From contig NZ_JBMSDT010000005.1 of NCBI RefSeq assembly GCF_049445795.1, positions 1-64,000 on the forward strand: 64,000 bases of DNA, written 5' to 3'. A program made the translations under genes and the position numbers. This stretch comes from Larkinella sp049445795 (lineage in GTDB: Bacteria; Bacteroidota; Bacteroidia; Cytophagales; Spirosomataceae). The stretch's first letter is position 1, and each line of letters starts with the position of its first letter. This document shows positions 17,606 to 26,731 of the stretch, piece after piece. The notes beneath the pieces are model-generated. The model was given only the letters and a program-made list of their open reading frames with translations, was not told the origin of the DNA and made no database searches.

Positions 17606-17754
17606 CTGAACCGGGATTACGCGGATGAAAGGATTTTTCGGATTACTATATGCTGGATCAGTAAATCATAAAAACCCTATCGATCACGGTAACCATAGTC
17701 CGTAGGTGTGGTAAAAATCAAGTAAATCCGTTAATCAGCGTAATCCCGGTTCAG
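17606..17754. repeat. Intergenic inverted repeat, CTGAACCGGGATTACGC family (copy 1)
   Basis: Perfect 17-nt arms at 17606-17622 and 17738-17754. The right arm overlaps the last codons of the TlpA-like gene (stop at 17735-17737), so its C-terminal residues EPGLR are encoded by the repeat. The same sequence type recurs at 52784-52877. Confidence 0.85.
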
Positions 17755-18982
17755 ACACGAGCTTGTCGATCAGCCGGTTGAAATCTTCTACGAACTCGTC
17801 GTAGTACTTGCCGGTGCCGGGGCCGCTGAAACCGGTGTGAATCTGGCGAACCTGGCCTTTCCTGTCGATAATGATCGTCGTCGGAAAGCCTACCACCTGG
17901 TTAAGCATCGGAAGGGTTTTGGATGCCTCGGATTTGACGTTCGTTCCGGCCAGCAAAACCGGGTAATCGATCTTGAACCGGTCGATCAACCGCTGGATTT
18001 TCGGAGCCGACTCGGCCAGCTCGGCGGATTTCTCGTAGGCCAGCCCCACAATTTCGACACCGCGCGCTTTATTCTTTTTATACCACGGACTCAGGAAATT
18101 AGTTTCATCCATGCAGTTCGGGCACCACGACCCCAGGATTTGGACCACCACAACCTTGTTTTTAAACCGGGCGTCGCTGAGCGAGACCGGTTTGCCGTTT
18201 ACGTCCGGAAAGCTGAATTCCAACGTTTTATAACCCGGTTTCAGGTACGTCAATGTGGTGGCATCGGGTAGTTTTGCCGTTGGATCAAAAGTCGCCGTCC
18301 AGCTTTCGTACCCGCTCTCGCCCGACCAAAAACCGCCTTCCAGCGTGTTGTCCGGTTTGCGCCGGGCCTTGAACAAGTACAGGTGCGTGCCGTCAAAGGT
18401 CGAGAGGAACAGGCTGTCGCCCACGACATTGCCGTCCAGATACCGGTAATCGCCCGTTGTGGTCAGAAACGTGCCGGTCAACTTGCTGCCTTTCTGATCG
18501 AAAACGCCCACGGCTACAGCCGAATCGCTGCCGGAGCGGAAGGTCGTGGCCCATTTTCCCGTGACATTGATCGGTGGCGTTTCGGTCTTTGGCGTAAACC
18601 TGTATTGAACGCCGTGCCGGGCTTCAAAGGGTAATGAGGTGTAATTCTGAGCCACCCGCCGACGACGCCAGAAGCCCTGCATGGTGGTGCCGGTCAGTTT
18701 CGCCCGGATTTCGGCTTCAAAAATGTCAATTGTGAGCCGGATTGAGTCGCCTTTGAGCGTGACCGCGTCGAACCGCAACCGCTCGGCTCCATTCAATGCG
18801 TAGGCCGTGTAGCCTTTTCCGTCCGGGTTAGCCGTGAATTCCAGCCCGAACGGCAGTTCCCCGCCTTTATTTTTCACCACCGCCCGCCAGACGCCGGTTT
18901 TGAGGGGCGAAACCGCTTGTGACAACCCGAAAAACGGAAGCCCAAGCAGCAATCCAATCCATACGACAGCAATTCTTTTCAT
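17735..18982 (-). CDS. Periplasmic TlpA/ResA-like thioredoxin-fold protein
   Basis: A 415-residue exported protein with signal peptide (1-22, ending GLSQ). Residues about 25-235 form a beta-rich N-terminal region seen in Bacteroidota TlpA relatives; the thioredoxin domain occupies about 250-405 with the redox pair C287/C290 in GSWCPNCMDE and the cis-proline region VVGFPTTIIIDRKG. It probably reduces disulfides in the periplasm, for example in cytochrome c maturation or for an unknown partner. The last five residues come from the adjacent inverted repeat. Confidence 0.85.
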   Translation of the reverse strand: MKRIAVVWIGLLLGLPFFGLSQAVSPLKTGVWRAVVKNKGGELPFGLEFTANPDGKGYTAYALNGAERLRFDAVTLKGDSIRLTIDIFEAEIRAKLTGTTMQGFWRRRRVAQNYTSLPFEARHGVQYRFTPKTETPPINVTGKWATTFRSGSDSAVAVGVFDQKGSKLTGTFLTTTGDYRYLDGNVVGDSLFLSTFDGTHLYLFKARRKPDNTLEGGFWSGESGYESWTATFDPTAKLPDATTLTYLKPGYKTLEFSFPDVNGKPVSLSDARFKNKVVVVQILGSWCPNCMDETNFLSPWYKKNKARGVEIVGLAYEKSAELAESAPKIQRLIDRFKIDYPVLLAGTNVKSEASKTLPMLNQVVGFPTTIIIDRKGQVRQIHTGFSGPGTGKYYDEFVEDFNRLIDKLVSEPGLR

Positions 18983-19179
18983 ACGATAAAAAATAGCAGA
19001 TCCAGTTTTTGTGGGGTAGAAATAGGGGCGGTTTTGTTAAGTTTGTAACGGATGGCGTTTTTGTTTTAGTTCCGAAACGAATTTTGAAACGAGCAAGTAA
19101 ACCGGAATCTGATCGAAAAAACCAGGTGACTTCACCAGATCGCGCTTAGCCGCTGGTTTCTAACTCGTTTATTAATCGT

Positions 19180-20106
19180 ATGACAGTAACCAATTACCAC
19201 GAACCGGTTTTATTGCAGGCTTGCCTCGACGGACTGAATCTCAAGCCCGGCGGTACGTACGTCGACGTGACGTTCGGGGGCGGGGGCCATTCGCGCGAAA
19301 TCTTGCGGCAACTGCCCGCCGGACCGGAGTCGGCGGGTCGGCTGATTGCGTTTGATCAGGACCCCGATGCCCGGGCCAATGCCGACGCCATCAACGACCC
19401 GCGTCTGACGTTCGTAGCGGCCAATTTCCGGCATTTGAAGCGGTATTTACGGTTGTATAAAATTGAGCAGGTCGACGGTATTCTGGCCGATCTGGGGATT
19501 TCGTCGCACCAGATCGACACGCCCGAACGCGGTTTTTCGACCCGCTTCGATGCCGATCTGGACATGCGCATGAGCCAGTCGGGCGAGCTGACGGCCCGGA
19601 AAGTCATTAACGAGTATCCAGAAGACCAGTTGCACAAGATTTTCGGGATGTACGGCGAGGTGATCAACGCCCGGACGCTGGCGAATGTCATCGTGGCCAG
19701 CCGCGTCAACCGCCCTATCGAAACGATTAACGACCTGAAAGCCGTGCTGCAACGCTACGCGCCCCGGGGCAAGGAAAACAAGTATTACGCGCAGGTTTTT
19801 CAGGCGCTGCGCATTGAGGTCAACCAGGAACTCGTGACGCTGGAAGAGTTTCTGACGCAGGTGCCCGAAGTGCTGGCGCCGGGCGGTCGGCTGGTGGTGA
19901 TGTCGTATCATTCGCTGGAAGACCGGCTGGTGAAAAACTTCATCAAATCCGGTAATTTCCGGGGAAACGTTGAAAAGGATTTGTACGGCAACGAGCTAAA
20001 ACCGTTGCAATCCGTCACGCGAAAACCGATTGAAGCGTCGGCAGAAGAAGTCGACCGGAACCCCCGCGCCCGGAGCGCGAAGTTGCGGATTGCGGAGAAA
20101 GTGTAG
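19180..20106 (+). CDS. rsmH: 16S rRNA (cytosine-1402-N4)-methyltransferase RsmH
   Basis: A 308-residue SAM-dependent enzyme that methylates C1402 of 16S rRNA. The SAM loop DVTFGGGGHSREIL (about 29-42) and LADLGISSHQID, FSTRFDADLDMRM and VMSYHSLEDRLVK are all typical of RsmH/MraW. It opens the dcw gene cluster here; the usual upstream mraZ gene is not present (the next gene upstream is the TlpA-like gene on the other strand). Its normal neighbour ftsL is displaced by about 1.2 kb of AT-rich sequence carrying two unrelated genes. Confidence 0.95.
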   Translation: MTVTNYHEPVLLQACLDGLNLKPGGTYVDVTFGGGGHSREILRQLPAGPESAGRLIAFDQDPDARANADAINDPRLTFVAANFRHLKRYLRLYKIEQVDGILADLGISSHQIDTPERGFSTRFDADLDMRMSQSGELTARKVINEYPEDQLHKIFGMYGEVINARTLANVIVASRVNRPIETINDLKAVLQRYAPRGKENKYYAQVFQALRIEVNQELVTLEEFLTQVPEVLAPGGRLVVMSYHSLEDRLVKNFIKSGNFRGNVEKDLYGNELKPLQSVTRKPIEASAEEVDRNPRARSAKLRIAEKV

Positions 20107-20140
20107 CTATTGACCGTTTAGTATCCACCCACCAGAGAAA

Positions 20141-20695
20141 ATGCCAACCACTGAAGAGTATATAGACAAAATCCAGCGTACGAGCAAGGATGGGCTTATC
20201 AAACTTTGGGAGAAAATAATTGCGCGGACTAAAGTTAGGGGTTGGGCAAAAGGAAAAGCCTTCGAATTTCTAATTCTAAGAGCTTTCGAGCTAGAAGGAG
20301 CCATCATAAGATGGCCGTATTCAGTAGATTTATTTGATGAAAAAAATGTCGAGCAAATAGATGGTGCTATACATTTTAATGATGTCAGTTTTTCAGTTCT
20401 TGTAGAATCTAAAGATCATGTAACACCTTTAAATATAGAGCCAATATCCAAATTAAGAAATCAATTACTTAGGCGTCCATCTAGTACCATTGGTTGTATT
20501 TTTAGTACTTCAGGCTTTACAGCCCCTGCTTTAACGCTTGCTCAGTTCCTGGCACCACAAACGATTTTGTTGTGGGAACCAAATCATATAGACTACTCCT
20601 TGAAAAATGGTTTTTTCAAGGAAGGGCTTTTGAAAAAATATAGACATGCTATTGAGCAAGGGAACACAAATTTTGACATCACGTTAGCGATTTAA
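20141..20695 (+). CDS. Mrr-like PD-(D/E)XK nuclease (putative defence protein)
   Basis: A 184-residue protein resembling the Mrr_cat restriction-endonuclease domain: helix with GKAFEFLILRAFE (E42), then D74 in EQIDGAI, and E89-X-K91 in LVESKD, giving the E..D-X14-E-X-K order of the nuclease core, followed by LRNQLLRR. There is no separate DNA-recognition domain, so it is a minimal nuclease. It is AT-rich, unlike rsmH before it and ftsL after it, which points to horizontal transfer. It is followed after 4 bp by the TOPRIM gene, so the two are almost certainly co-expressed. Defence function is inferred; neither gene is recognised as part of a named system. Confidence 0.7.
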   Translation: MPTTEEYIDKIQRTSKDGLIKLWEKIIARTKVRGWAKGKAFEFLILRAFELEGAIIRWPYSVDLFDEKNVEQIDGAIHFNDVSFSVLVESKDHVTPLNIEPISKLRNQLLRRPSSTIGCIFSTSGFTAPALTLAQFLAPQTILLWEPNHIDYSLKNGFFKEGLLKKYRHAIEQGNTNFDITLAI

Positions 20696-20699
20696 GAAG

Positions 20700-21242
20700 A
20701 TGAGCCAGGAAGTAGCGATAGTGACCGAAGGAGAGTTTGATGCAAAAATTCTGGAAAAACTTTTGCAAGGCAAGAGGGTAAAATCAGAATATAAAATACT
20801 ACCTGCAAATGGGTATTCATCGGCTCTCTCTAAAGTTAAATCACTTTTGACTCTTAAAAACAAGAAGGTTGTACTTTTGTTAGACACCGATACGATTTCT
20901 AAGAATGAGATACGTGAAAAAGAAGAATTTGTAAACTCTTATATCAATGCAACTCTAAATAAAACTAGTTTTAAAACATTTTGGGCTGTTCCAGAGCTTG
21001 AAGTAATATTTCTTGATAACAAAGAGTTCATAAAGGAATTGCCAAAAAGTACTTTCAATGACGAGATTATAAAGAATAAAGAATTTATAAACGTAGCTCG
21101 TGTTGCTCCAAAAAAAATACTGGAAAATCTTTTCAATTTTAACCGGGAAAAACTTATAAGTCTTCTTGATAAGCCTGAAATTCGGGAAGAATTTTATAAA
21201 GAAGGCCTTATTAAAGAAATAGTAGATTATATAGAGAAATAA
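20700..21242 (+). CDS. Small stand-alone TOPRIM-domain protein
   Basis: A 180-residue protein. The N-terminal half fits a TOPRIM fold: IVTEGEFDAKIL with E10-G11, then KKVVLLLDTDT with D62 and D64, the metal-binding DxD. TOPRIM domains occur in primases, topoisomerases, RNase M5 and OLD nucleases. No ATPase, helicase or zinc-finger part is present. The C-terminal 90 residues are Lys/Glu-rich and helical and carry no motif I recognise. With the upstream PD-(D/E)XK protein it forms a two-gene unit of low GC content inside the dcw cluster. Likely a nuclease or nucleic-acid-processing partner; this is inference from the fold. Confidence 0.65.
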   Translation: MSQEVAIVTEGEFDAKILEKLLQGKRVKSEYKILPANGYSSALSKVKSLLTLKNKKVVLLLDTDTISKNEIREKEEFVNSYINATLNKTSFKTFWAVPELEVIFLDNKEFIKELPKSTFNDEIIKNKEFINVARVAPKKILENLFNFNREKLISLLDKPEIREEFYKEGLIKEIVDYIEK

Positions 21243-21308
21243 ATGTTTTTGTTTCTGATTAAGACAGTAGATTATTGTAATATATGGTGTTAGAGACCAT
21301 GTGAGCAT

Positions 21309-21710
21309 ATGGCAAAGAATACCTACAAAACACCGCCCAAAGCGCCGATTGTGAAGAAAAAGCGGGAAAACCGGCTTTTGACCTACCTGAATCAAACCAT
21401 CGGTTTCGACCGGCTTTTCGGGGAGGACAATGCCTGGCCGATCAAGCATTTCGACCGGATTATGTGGGTTTCGTTCCTGTTGATTCTGTACATCGGTTTC
21501 AACCACAACGCCGAGCGGCTGGTGCGGAATATTCAGCGGCTGAAGGCGCAGGTGGACGAAAAACGGGCCAAATACACCACGCTCCAGGCCGATTTCATGA
21601 AAAGCGGCAAGCAGTCGGAAATCAGCAAGCAAGTAATAGCTACCGGTTTGACCGAACCAGTAACTCCACCGTATAAAATTGTCGTCAAATCGGACGAAAC
21701 GCAGCCATGA
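21309..21710 (+). CDS. ftsL: FtsL-like cell-division protein
   Basis: A 133-residue bitopic membrane protein in the FtsL position of the dcw cluster. It has a basic cytosolic N-terminus (about 1-48), one membrane segment (about 50-65, MWVSFLLILYIGF) and a short periplasmic coiled coil (RLVRNIQRLKAQVDEKRAK). This is the Bacteroidota FtsL-like form; it is expected to act with FtsB/FtsQ and FtsI/FtsW in septal peptidoglycan synthesis. Its stop overlaps the ftsI start (ATGA at 21707-21710), showing translational coupling. Confidence 0.8.
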   Translation: MAKNTYKTPPKAPIVKKKRENRLLTYLNQTIGFDRLFGEDNAWPIKHFDRIMWVSFLLILYIGFNHNAERLVRNIQRLKAQVDEKRAKYTTLQADFMKSGKQSEISKQVIATGLTEPVTPPYKIVVKSDETQP

Positions 21711-23884
21711 ACGTCAAAAAGGACATTTTGCGCCGGGCAACGGTGGCCTCTGTGGCAATCTGTCTGTTTGCCTCCGCCATTATTGCCCGGCTGGCATACG
21801 TGCAGTTTTTCCAGAAACAGAACGGGCGGTTGTGGAAAGACCGTATCACGCAGTACCACATCAAGCGCGATACCATTCGGGCTACGCGTGGGAATATTTA
21901 CTCACACAACGGCAGCTTTTTGGCAACCTCGCTCCCGAACTATTATGTCGGGATTGATCCGTGCGTCGCCAAGCCCGATTCGTTCGAGAAAAAAATCGAT
22001 TCGCTGGCGATGTTGCTGGCGCGCAAGTTTGGCGAGCGGCCCCGGCACGAATACGCGTACATGATTCGGAAAGCGCGGGAAAACGGGCGGAAGTACGTGC
22101 TGCTGAGCCATAAGAAGATTACCTTTCAGGAGCGGATGGAAATGGAGAAGTGGCCATTTTTCCGCCGGGATCGTTCGAAAGGGCTAGGGGGCGGCAAGTT
22201 TGATCCGATTTACCAGCGCTATCATCCCTACGGCCGCATGGCGTTGCGGACCGTGGGCTACCTGAATCCCGAAAACGCGAAAGGACTGGTGGGCCTGGAA
22301 GCCAGTTTCCAGAACGAGCTGGCCGGAAAAGACGGTGTAGGACTGGTGGAAGAACTGTCGGGCGGGGTTCGAATGCCGCTGGAAGATGGCTCCGACATCA
22401 AACCCGAACCGGGACTGGACATTTATACGACGATCGACGTCAATTTTCAGGACATGGCCGAAACGGCGCTGCTGCACGGGCTGGAAAAATACCAGGCTGA
22501 AAAGGGCTGTCTGGTGGTCATGGAAGTAAAAACCGGCGAAATCCGGGCGATGGCGAATCTGACCCTGCAAAAAGGCAAGTACGTCGAGAATTTTAACCAT
22601 GCGCTGGCGGGCGGCACCGATCCGGGTTCGACCTTCAAATTACCCACGATGGTGGCTCTGCTGGAAGAGAAAACCATCCGGCCCGACCAGGTGGTGCATA
22701 CCGGCGGTGGCGCAGTGCTGTACCGCGGGCGCCGGATTTCGGATACCAAGCGGGGAGGGCACGGCAGCATTACGGCCCAGCAGGTTTTCGAAAAATCGTC
22801 GAACGTTGGCGTGCACCTGCTGATGAGCAGTAGTAACTTTTATAACCGGGCAGAAACCTACTGCCGCTATATGCGCCGATTCCGGCTCGACAAACCGATT
22901 GGCTTACACCTCAACGGCGAAACCAAACCGGTGGTGCCCAATCCGCAGTCGCCGGGATGGAGTAAACTGTCGCTGAGTTCGATGGCCATTGGGTATGAAT
23001 TGAAACTGACGCCCTTGCAGATGCTGGCATTCTATAACGCCATCGCCAACGACGGCAACTGGGTACAGCCCATGCTGGTAAAGCAGGTTCGGCGGGCGAA
23101 TGATGTGGTCAAGGAATACGAGCCCTATGTGTCGCAGGAACCGATTTGCAGCCAGACGACAATCCGTCAGGTGAAAAAAATGCTGGAAGGGGTCGTCGAA
23201 CGCGGAACGGCGAAGAAAAGTCAAAGCCCATACTACCGGTTTGCGGGAAAAACCGGGACGGCTCAGAAACTTATCAACGGTCGCTACCAGGTAGGCAAGT
23301 ATTATACCTCGTTTATTGGTTATTTCCCAGCGGAAAAACCGAAATACAGCATTGTGGTGGTGATTGATACGCCCCACGGCGCCAGCATCGATCTGTTGTA
23401 CGGCGGGAGTGTGTCGGCTCCGGTTTTTCGGGAGATTGCCGACCGGATTTATGCCTATGATGTTCAGATGCACCGTCCCGTGGCTATTGCCGCCAAACCG
23501 CCCCGCCAATCAGCCAAAGGCGTGAAAGCCGGATTTGCCGACGACATCCGGACGATTGGTTCTGAACTGAATATCGATGCGCAACCCGGTCCGGAAGGCT
23601 GGGTTAAGGCCGATACACAAGGCACACGCGTGCAGTGGATTAGCCAGACAAATCAAAATCGAGTGCCGGATCTGCGGGGGATGACGCTTCGGGATGCCCT
23701 GCACCTGCTCGAAAACCGGGGCTTCCGGGTACGCTTTGAGGGCTACGGCAAAGTAGTCGAGCAGTCGGTGCCACCGGGTGATCCCTTACCGAAACCCCGT
23801 AAAATAACCCTGACATTACGCCAAACCGCCCGACCGGATACGCTTGAAGTTGCGATGAACAAAAAAACGCAGCCTGAACGCTGA
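21707..23884 (+). CDS. ftsI: Septal penicillin-binding protein FtsI (class B PBP) with PASTA domain
   Basis: A 725-residue D,D-transpeptidase that cross-links septal peptidoglycan. It has an N-terminal membrane anchor (about 12-32), a dimerisation/pedestal region, and a transpeptidase domain with S308-X-X-K311 (GSTFK), an SSN motif (KSSN) and K515-T-G. A C-terminal PASTA-like domain follows (about 645-710, VPDLRGMTLRDALHLLENRGF). It overlaps ftsL by 4 bp and lies 28 bp before murE, in the normal dcw order. Confidence 0.95.
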   Translation: MNVKKDILRRATVASVAICLFASAIIARLAYVQFFQKQNGRLWKDRITQYHIKRDTIRATRGNIYSHNGSFLATSLPNYYVGIDPCVAKPDSFEKKIDSLAMLLARKFGERPRHEYAYMIRKARENGRKYVLLSHKKITFQERMEMEKWPFFRRDRSKGLGGGKFDPIYQRYHPYGRMALRTVGYLNPENAKGLVGLEASFQNELAGKDGVGLVEELSGGVRMPLEDGSDIKPEPGLDIYTTIDVNFQDMAETALLHGLEKYQAEKGCLVVMEVKTGEIRAMANLTLQKGKYVENFNHALAGGTDPGSTFKLPTMVALLEEKTIRPDQVVHTGGGAVLYRGRRISDTKRGGHGSITAQQVFEKSSNVGVHLLMSSSNFYNRAETYCRYMRRFRLDKPIGLHLNGETKPVVPNPQSPGWSKLSLSSMAIGYELKLTPLQMLAFYNAIANDGNWVQPMLVKQVRRANDVVKEYEPYVSQEPICSQTTIRQVKKMLEGVVERGTAKKSQSPYYRFAGKTGTAQKLINGRYQVGKYYTSFIGYFPAEKPKYSIVVVIDTPHGASIDLLYGGSVSAPVFREIADRIYAYDVQMHRPVAIAAKPPRQSAKGVKAGFADDIRTIGSELNIDAQPGPEGWVKADTQGTRVQWISQTNQNRVPDLRGMTLRDALHLLENRGFRVRFEGYGKVVEQSVPPGDPLPKPRKITLTLRQTARPDTLEVAMNKKTQPER

Positions 23885-23911
23885 TCCGGTCCGAAGGGCT
23901 ACCAACCTTGT

Positions 23912-25360
23912 ATGCAGTTAAGTACACTCTTGTATAAAGTGCCGTTGCTGTCGACGTCCGGCCATATGAATGTCGAGGTGGAGCAGTTGACGATGGATTC
24001 GCGGCAGGCGGGTCCGGGTCGATTGTTTGCCGCTATCCGAGGGACGCAAACCGATGGGCACCAGTTTATTGACAAAGCTGTCGAGCAGGGCGTTACCGTC
24101 GTTCTGTGCGAAGAACTGCCCGAAAATCGGGTCGAAACCGTCACGTACGTCCAGGTGGAAGACACCAGTTACGCGCTCGGTCTGCTGGCCGCCAATTTCT
24201 ACGACCACCCTTCCCGGAAACTGAAACTGGTCGGGGTGACCGGTACAAACGGCAAAACTTCGACGGCGACCTTGCTGTTCCGGCTCTTTCGGCGGCTTGG
24301 CTATCGGACGGGCCTGCTTTCGACGGTGCAGAACCAGATCGACGAAACCGTCATTCCGGCCACGCACACCACGCCCGATACCATTGCGCTGAACGAATTA
24401 TTGGTGCAGATGGTGCAGCGGGGCTGTACGCACTGCTTCATGGAAGTTAGTTCGCACTCGGTCGTGCAGCACCGCATTGTCGGCTTGCACTTTGCCGGGG
24501 GTATTTTCACGAACATCACCCACGACCACCTCGATTTTCACAAGACCTTCGATAATTACATCAAGGCCAAAAAAGGCTTTTTCGATCAACTGCCCGCGTC
24601 GGCCTTTGCCCTAACCAACCTGGACGACAAGCGGGGGCTGGTGATGCTGCAAAACACGGTCGCCCAGAAAGAAAGCTACTCGCTGCAAACGCTGGGATCG
24701 TTCAAGGGCCGGTTGTTGTCGGAAGGTCTGTACGGGATGCAGATGGACATCGACGGTCGGGAAGTCTGGTTCAAGGTGACGGGACGGTTTAATGCCTACA
24801 ACCTGCTGGCGGTGTACGGAGCCGCCGTGCTGCTGGGCGAAGATCGCGAGGAGGTGCTGACCCAGCTTTCGGATTTGCCGAGTCCGCCGGGCCGGTTCGA
24901 GATGGTGATTTCGGCGGATAAGCGCGTCGGGATTGTCGATTACGCCCATACGCCGGATGCCTTGCAAAACGTGCTGGAAACCATTGCCGGATTGCGCCAG
25001 GGCAACGAAAACATCATCACGGTGGTGGGCTGTGGCGGAAACCGCGACGCGGCCAAGCGTCCGATCATGGCCGAAATCGCCTGTAAGTACAGCGACCGGG
25101 TGATCTTGACCTCCGACAATCCGCGCAACGAAGATCCGATGGCCATTCTGGAGCAAATGCAAGCCGGGGTGCCGCCGGTTTCGTTTAAGAAAACCGAGAC
25201 GATTGTCGACCGTCGGGAAGCGATTTTCCGGGCGGTTGCCCAATCGCAACCCAATGATGTCATTCTGGTAGCCGGAAAAGGGCACGAAACCTATCAGGAA
25301 ATCAACGGTGTCAAGTACGATTTTGACGACCGCAAGGTGCTTCGCGAAGCATTTTTTTAA
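23912..25360 (+). CDS. murE: UDP-MurNAc-tripeptide synthetase MurE
   Basis: A 482-residue ATP-dependent ligase adding the third residue to the peptidoglycan stem. The P-loop GVTGTNGKTSTATLL lies near 110-124; the substrate-selection motif DNPRNEDP indicates meso-diaminopimelate rather than lysine. VAGKGHETYQ near the C-terminus is also typical. It ends 13 bp before the convergent small membrane-protein gene, the point where the second AT-rich insertion begins. Confidence 0.95.
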   Translation: MQLSTLLYKVPLLSTSGHMNVEVEQLTMDSRQAGPGRLFAAIRGTQTDGHQFIDKAVEQGVTVVLCEELPENRVETVTYVQVEDTSYALGLLAANFYDHPSRKLKLVGVTGTNGKTSTATLLFRLFRRLGYRTGLLSTVQNQIDETVIPATHTTPDTIALNELLVQMVQRGCTHCFMEVSSHSVVQHRIVGLHFAGGIFTNITHDHLDFHKTFDNYIKAKKGFFDQLPASAFALTNLDDKRGLVMLQNTVAQKESYSLQTLGSFKGRLLSEGLYGMQMDIDGREVWFKVTGRFNAYNLLAVYGAAVLLGEDREEVLTQLSDLPSPPGRFEMVISADKRVGIVDYAHTPDALQNVLETIAGLRQGNENIITVVGCGGNRDAAKRPIMAEIACKYSDRVILTSDNPRNEDPMAILEQMQAGVPPVSFKKTETIVDRREAIFRAVAQSQPNDVILVAGKGHETYQEINGVKYDFDDRKVLREAFF

Positions 25361-25373
25361 AAAGATATTTAAT

Positions 25374-25742
25374 TTATTTGGCCTTATTTTGATGGGATGG
25401 CCTGGAATAATTTTCAAACATTACTTGTGCTTTATGCATTGCAGACTGTTTTCTCAAAAAAATGAGTCCTACTGCGGAGATCGCAAACAGTGTATATATT
25501 AATATTAATTTAGAATTGTGGACACTTACTTTCCATGTATAAAACTGAAAAGTATGTAAACGAGGTTTTTGCTTGAAAATAAATGCTCTAAAAAAGATTC
25601 CAACAGCTATATATATACAGCCTATAGGAATTAGGGCCGAGTGAATAACTGGAAACTGGGGCAATAGCATGGTGCTCAAGATTAGGCAACCACAAATAGC
25701 AAATCCGATAGCGGATAACCAGATTTTATATATTTCTTTCAT
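25374..25742 (-). CDS. Small membrane protein of unknown function
   Basis: A 122-residue protein with three predicted membrane helices (about 8-28, 35-53 and 77-97) and a basic C-terminus. I recognise no family. It is AT-rich, on the strand opposite to the dcw genes, 142 bp downstream of a lipoprotein with a bacteriocin-like tail on the same strand. Size and topology would suit an immunity protein for that lipoprotein, but this is only inference from context. It is convergent with murE. Confidence 0.6.
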   Translation of the reverse strand: MKEIYKIWLSAIGFAICGCLILSTMLLPQFPVIHSALIPIGCIYIAVGIFFRAFIFKQKPRLHTFQFYTWKVSVHNSKLILIYTLFAISAVGLIFLRKQSAMHKAQVMFENYSRPSHQNKAK

Positions 25743-25884
25743 GATGATTTATAAACGAATATAATTGTTGATTCAATTGTAAAAACGGTTTCTAATTAGA
25801 TAAAGTTAGTCGCTAACAGTAACATTGATACTACTTACTATTGGCGACTAACTTTATTGGAAAATCGTTTGCAACAAACTTTAA

Positions 25885-26619
25885 TTACGCGTAGCAAGTA
25901 TCAAAACAATCTCCAAGTGCAACTAAAGCGTAGTTTTCTACAATATAGTACGTAATCACAGCCGATATTATTCCTGCAGCGCCTGCCGCCATGCCAGCAG
26001 GGCCGCCAAAAAAACCTGCAACTCCCGCCCCAGCTGCTGCAGTTGCCAAAGTCGCTGCAGCAGCTTCAATAGTATGGTAATATACATTATTACAGTTTCC
26101 TCCGCAATTAGCGATACGGGCACTTGGTGGAGAAATCATGTATAATTCGGATATCATCTGTTTAGACATAGAAGTATTTAAGGCTTTAGCAAACACTTCC
26201 TGCCTTTGATTCACGGTTAATTCTGAAAAATGAATTCTAGAGTCCAGCTTAGTTAATACATCAGAAAGCTCCTTGGCTGCTGCTATTACTGTTGCAGGGT
26301 TACTGAAAAATAGGGATAAATTATCATTCAGCTGCTGGTCAGATTTACTGGATGCAATTATATTTTCTGCATTTTTCTGATTAGACACTTTAACTTTTAG
26401 TTGACCTTCCCGTACCTGCCTACTCATTTTTGCTGATACTTTAAACAATTCAGCAAAGTAAGGATCTCTTACAAGATCATTGGCCACCAATGTTGTATTG
26501 ATTTCTTTAGCTACCAATGTACTTTGCTCAATTTCTTTCTGGCATGATAGCGTAGTGAGCAGTAGTACAACGAGTGTACATTTAAGATAAGTCCGAATTT
26601 GTGTAATTGAATTCTGCAT
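25885..26619 (-). CDS. Lipoprotein with Cys-flanked Gly/Ala-rich hydrophobic C-terminus
   Basis: From ATG 26619 (MQNSITQIRTYLK) the protein has about 244 residues, a signal peptide and a lipobox (LTTLSC); the longer frame from 26673 is unlikely. The middle is soluble and helical. The last 70 residues hold two CxxxC pairs, NCGGNC and DCFDTC, on either side of a roughly 40-residue Ala/Gly segment (AGAGVAGFFGGPAGMAAGAA). Such glycine-zipper stretches occur in pore-forming bacteriocins. I do not recognise the family. A membrane-active effector is a hypothesis supported only by composition and by the small membrane protein downstream and divergent XRE regulator upstream. Confidence 0.6.
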   Translation of the reverse strand: MQNSITQIRTYLKCTLVVLLLTTLSCQKEIEQSTLVAKEINTTLVANDLVRDPYFAELFKVSAKMSRQVREGQLKVKVSNQKNAENIIASSKSDQQLNDNLSLFFSNPATVIAAAKELSDVLTKLDSRIHFSELTVNQRQEVFAKALNTSMSKQMISELYMISPPSARIANCGGNCNNVYYHTIEAAAATLATAAAGAGVAGFFGGPAGMAAGAAGIISAVITYYIVENYALVALGDCFDTCYA

Positions 26620-26731
26620 AGCTTTATAAAGTTTAAGAGGAATAATATTGTAAAAGTATTTGTTTTTGCACAAGCAATATTATACTTTGTCTACATAATA
26701 TGTTAACTGCGGATTAATAAATTAAAAATAT

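Noticed and set aside
19038..19045. TAAGTTTG as a -7 box for rsmH
   Set aside because: The nearest upstream TTG is 26 nt away, too far for the Bacteroidota consensus.
20141..21242. Assignment of the nuclease/TOPRIM pair to Gabija or an OLD-type system
   Set aside because: The TOPRIM protein has no ATPase domain and there is no UvrD-like partner in the insert; the nearest UvrD (12177-14453) is a housekeeping gene.
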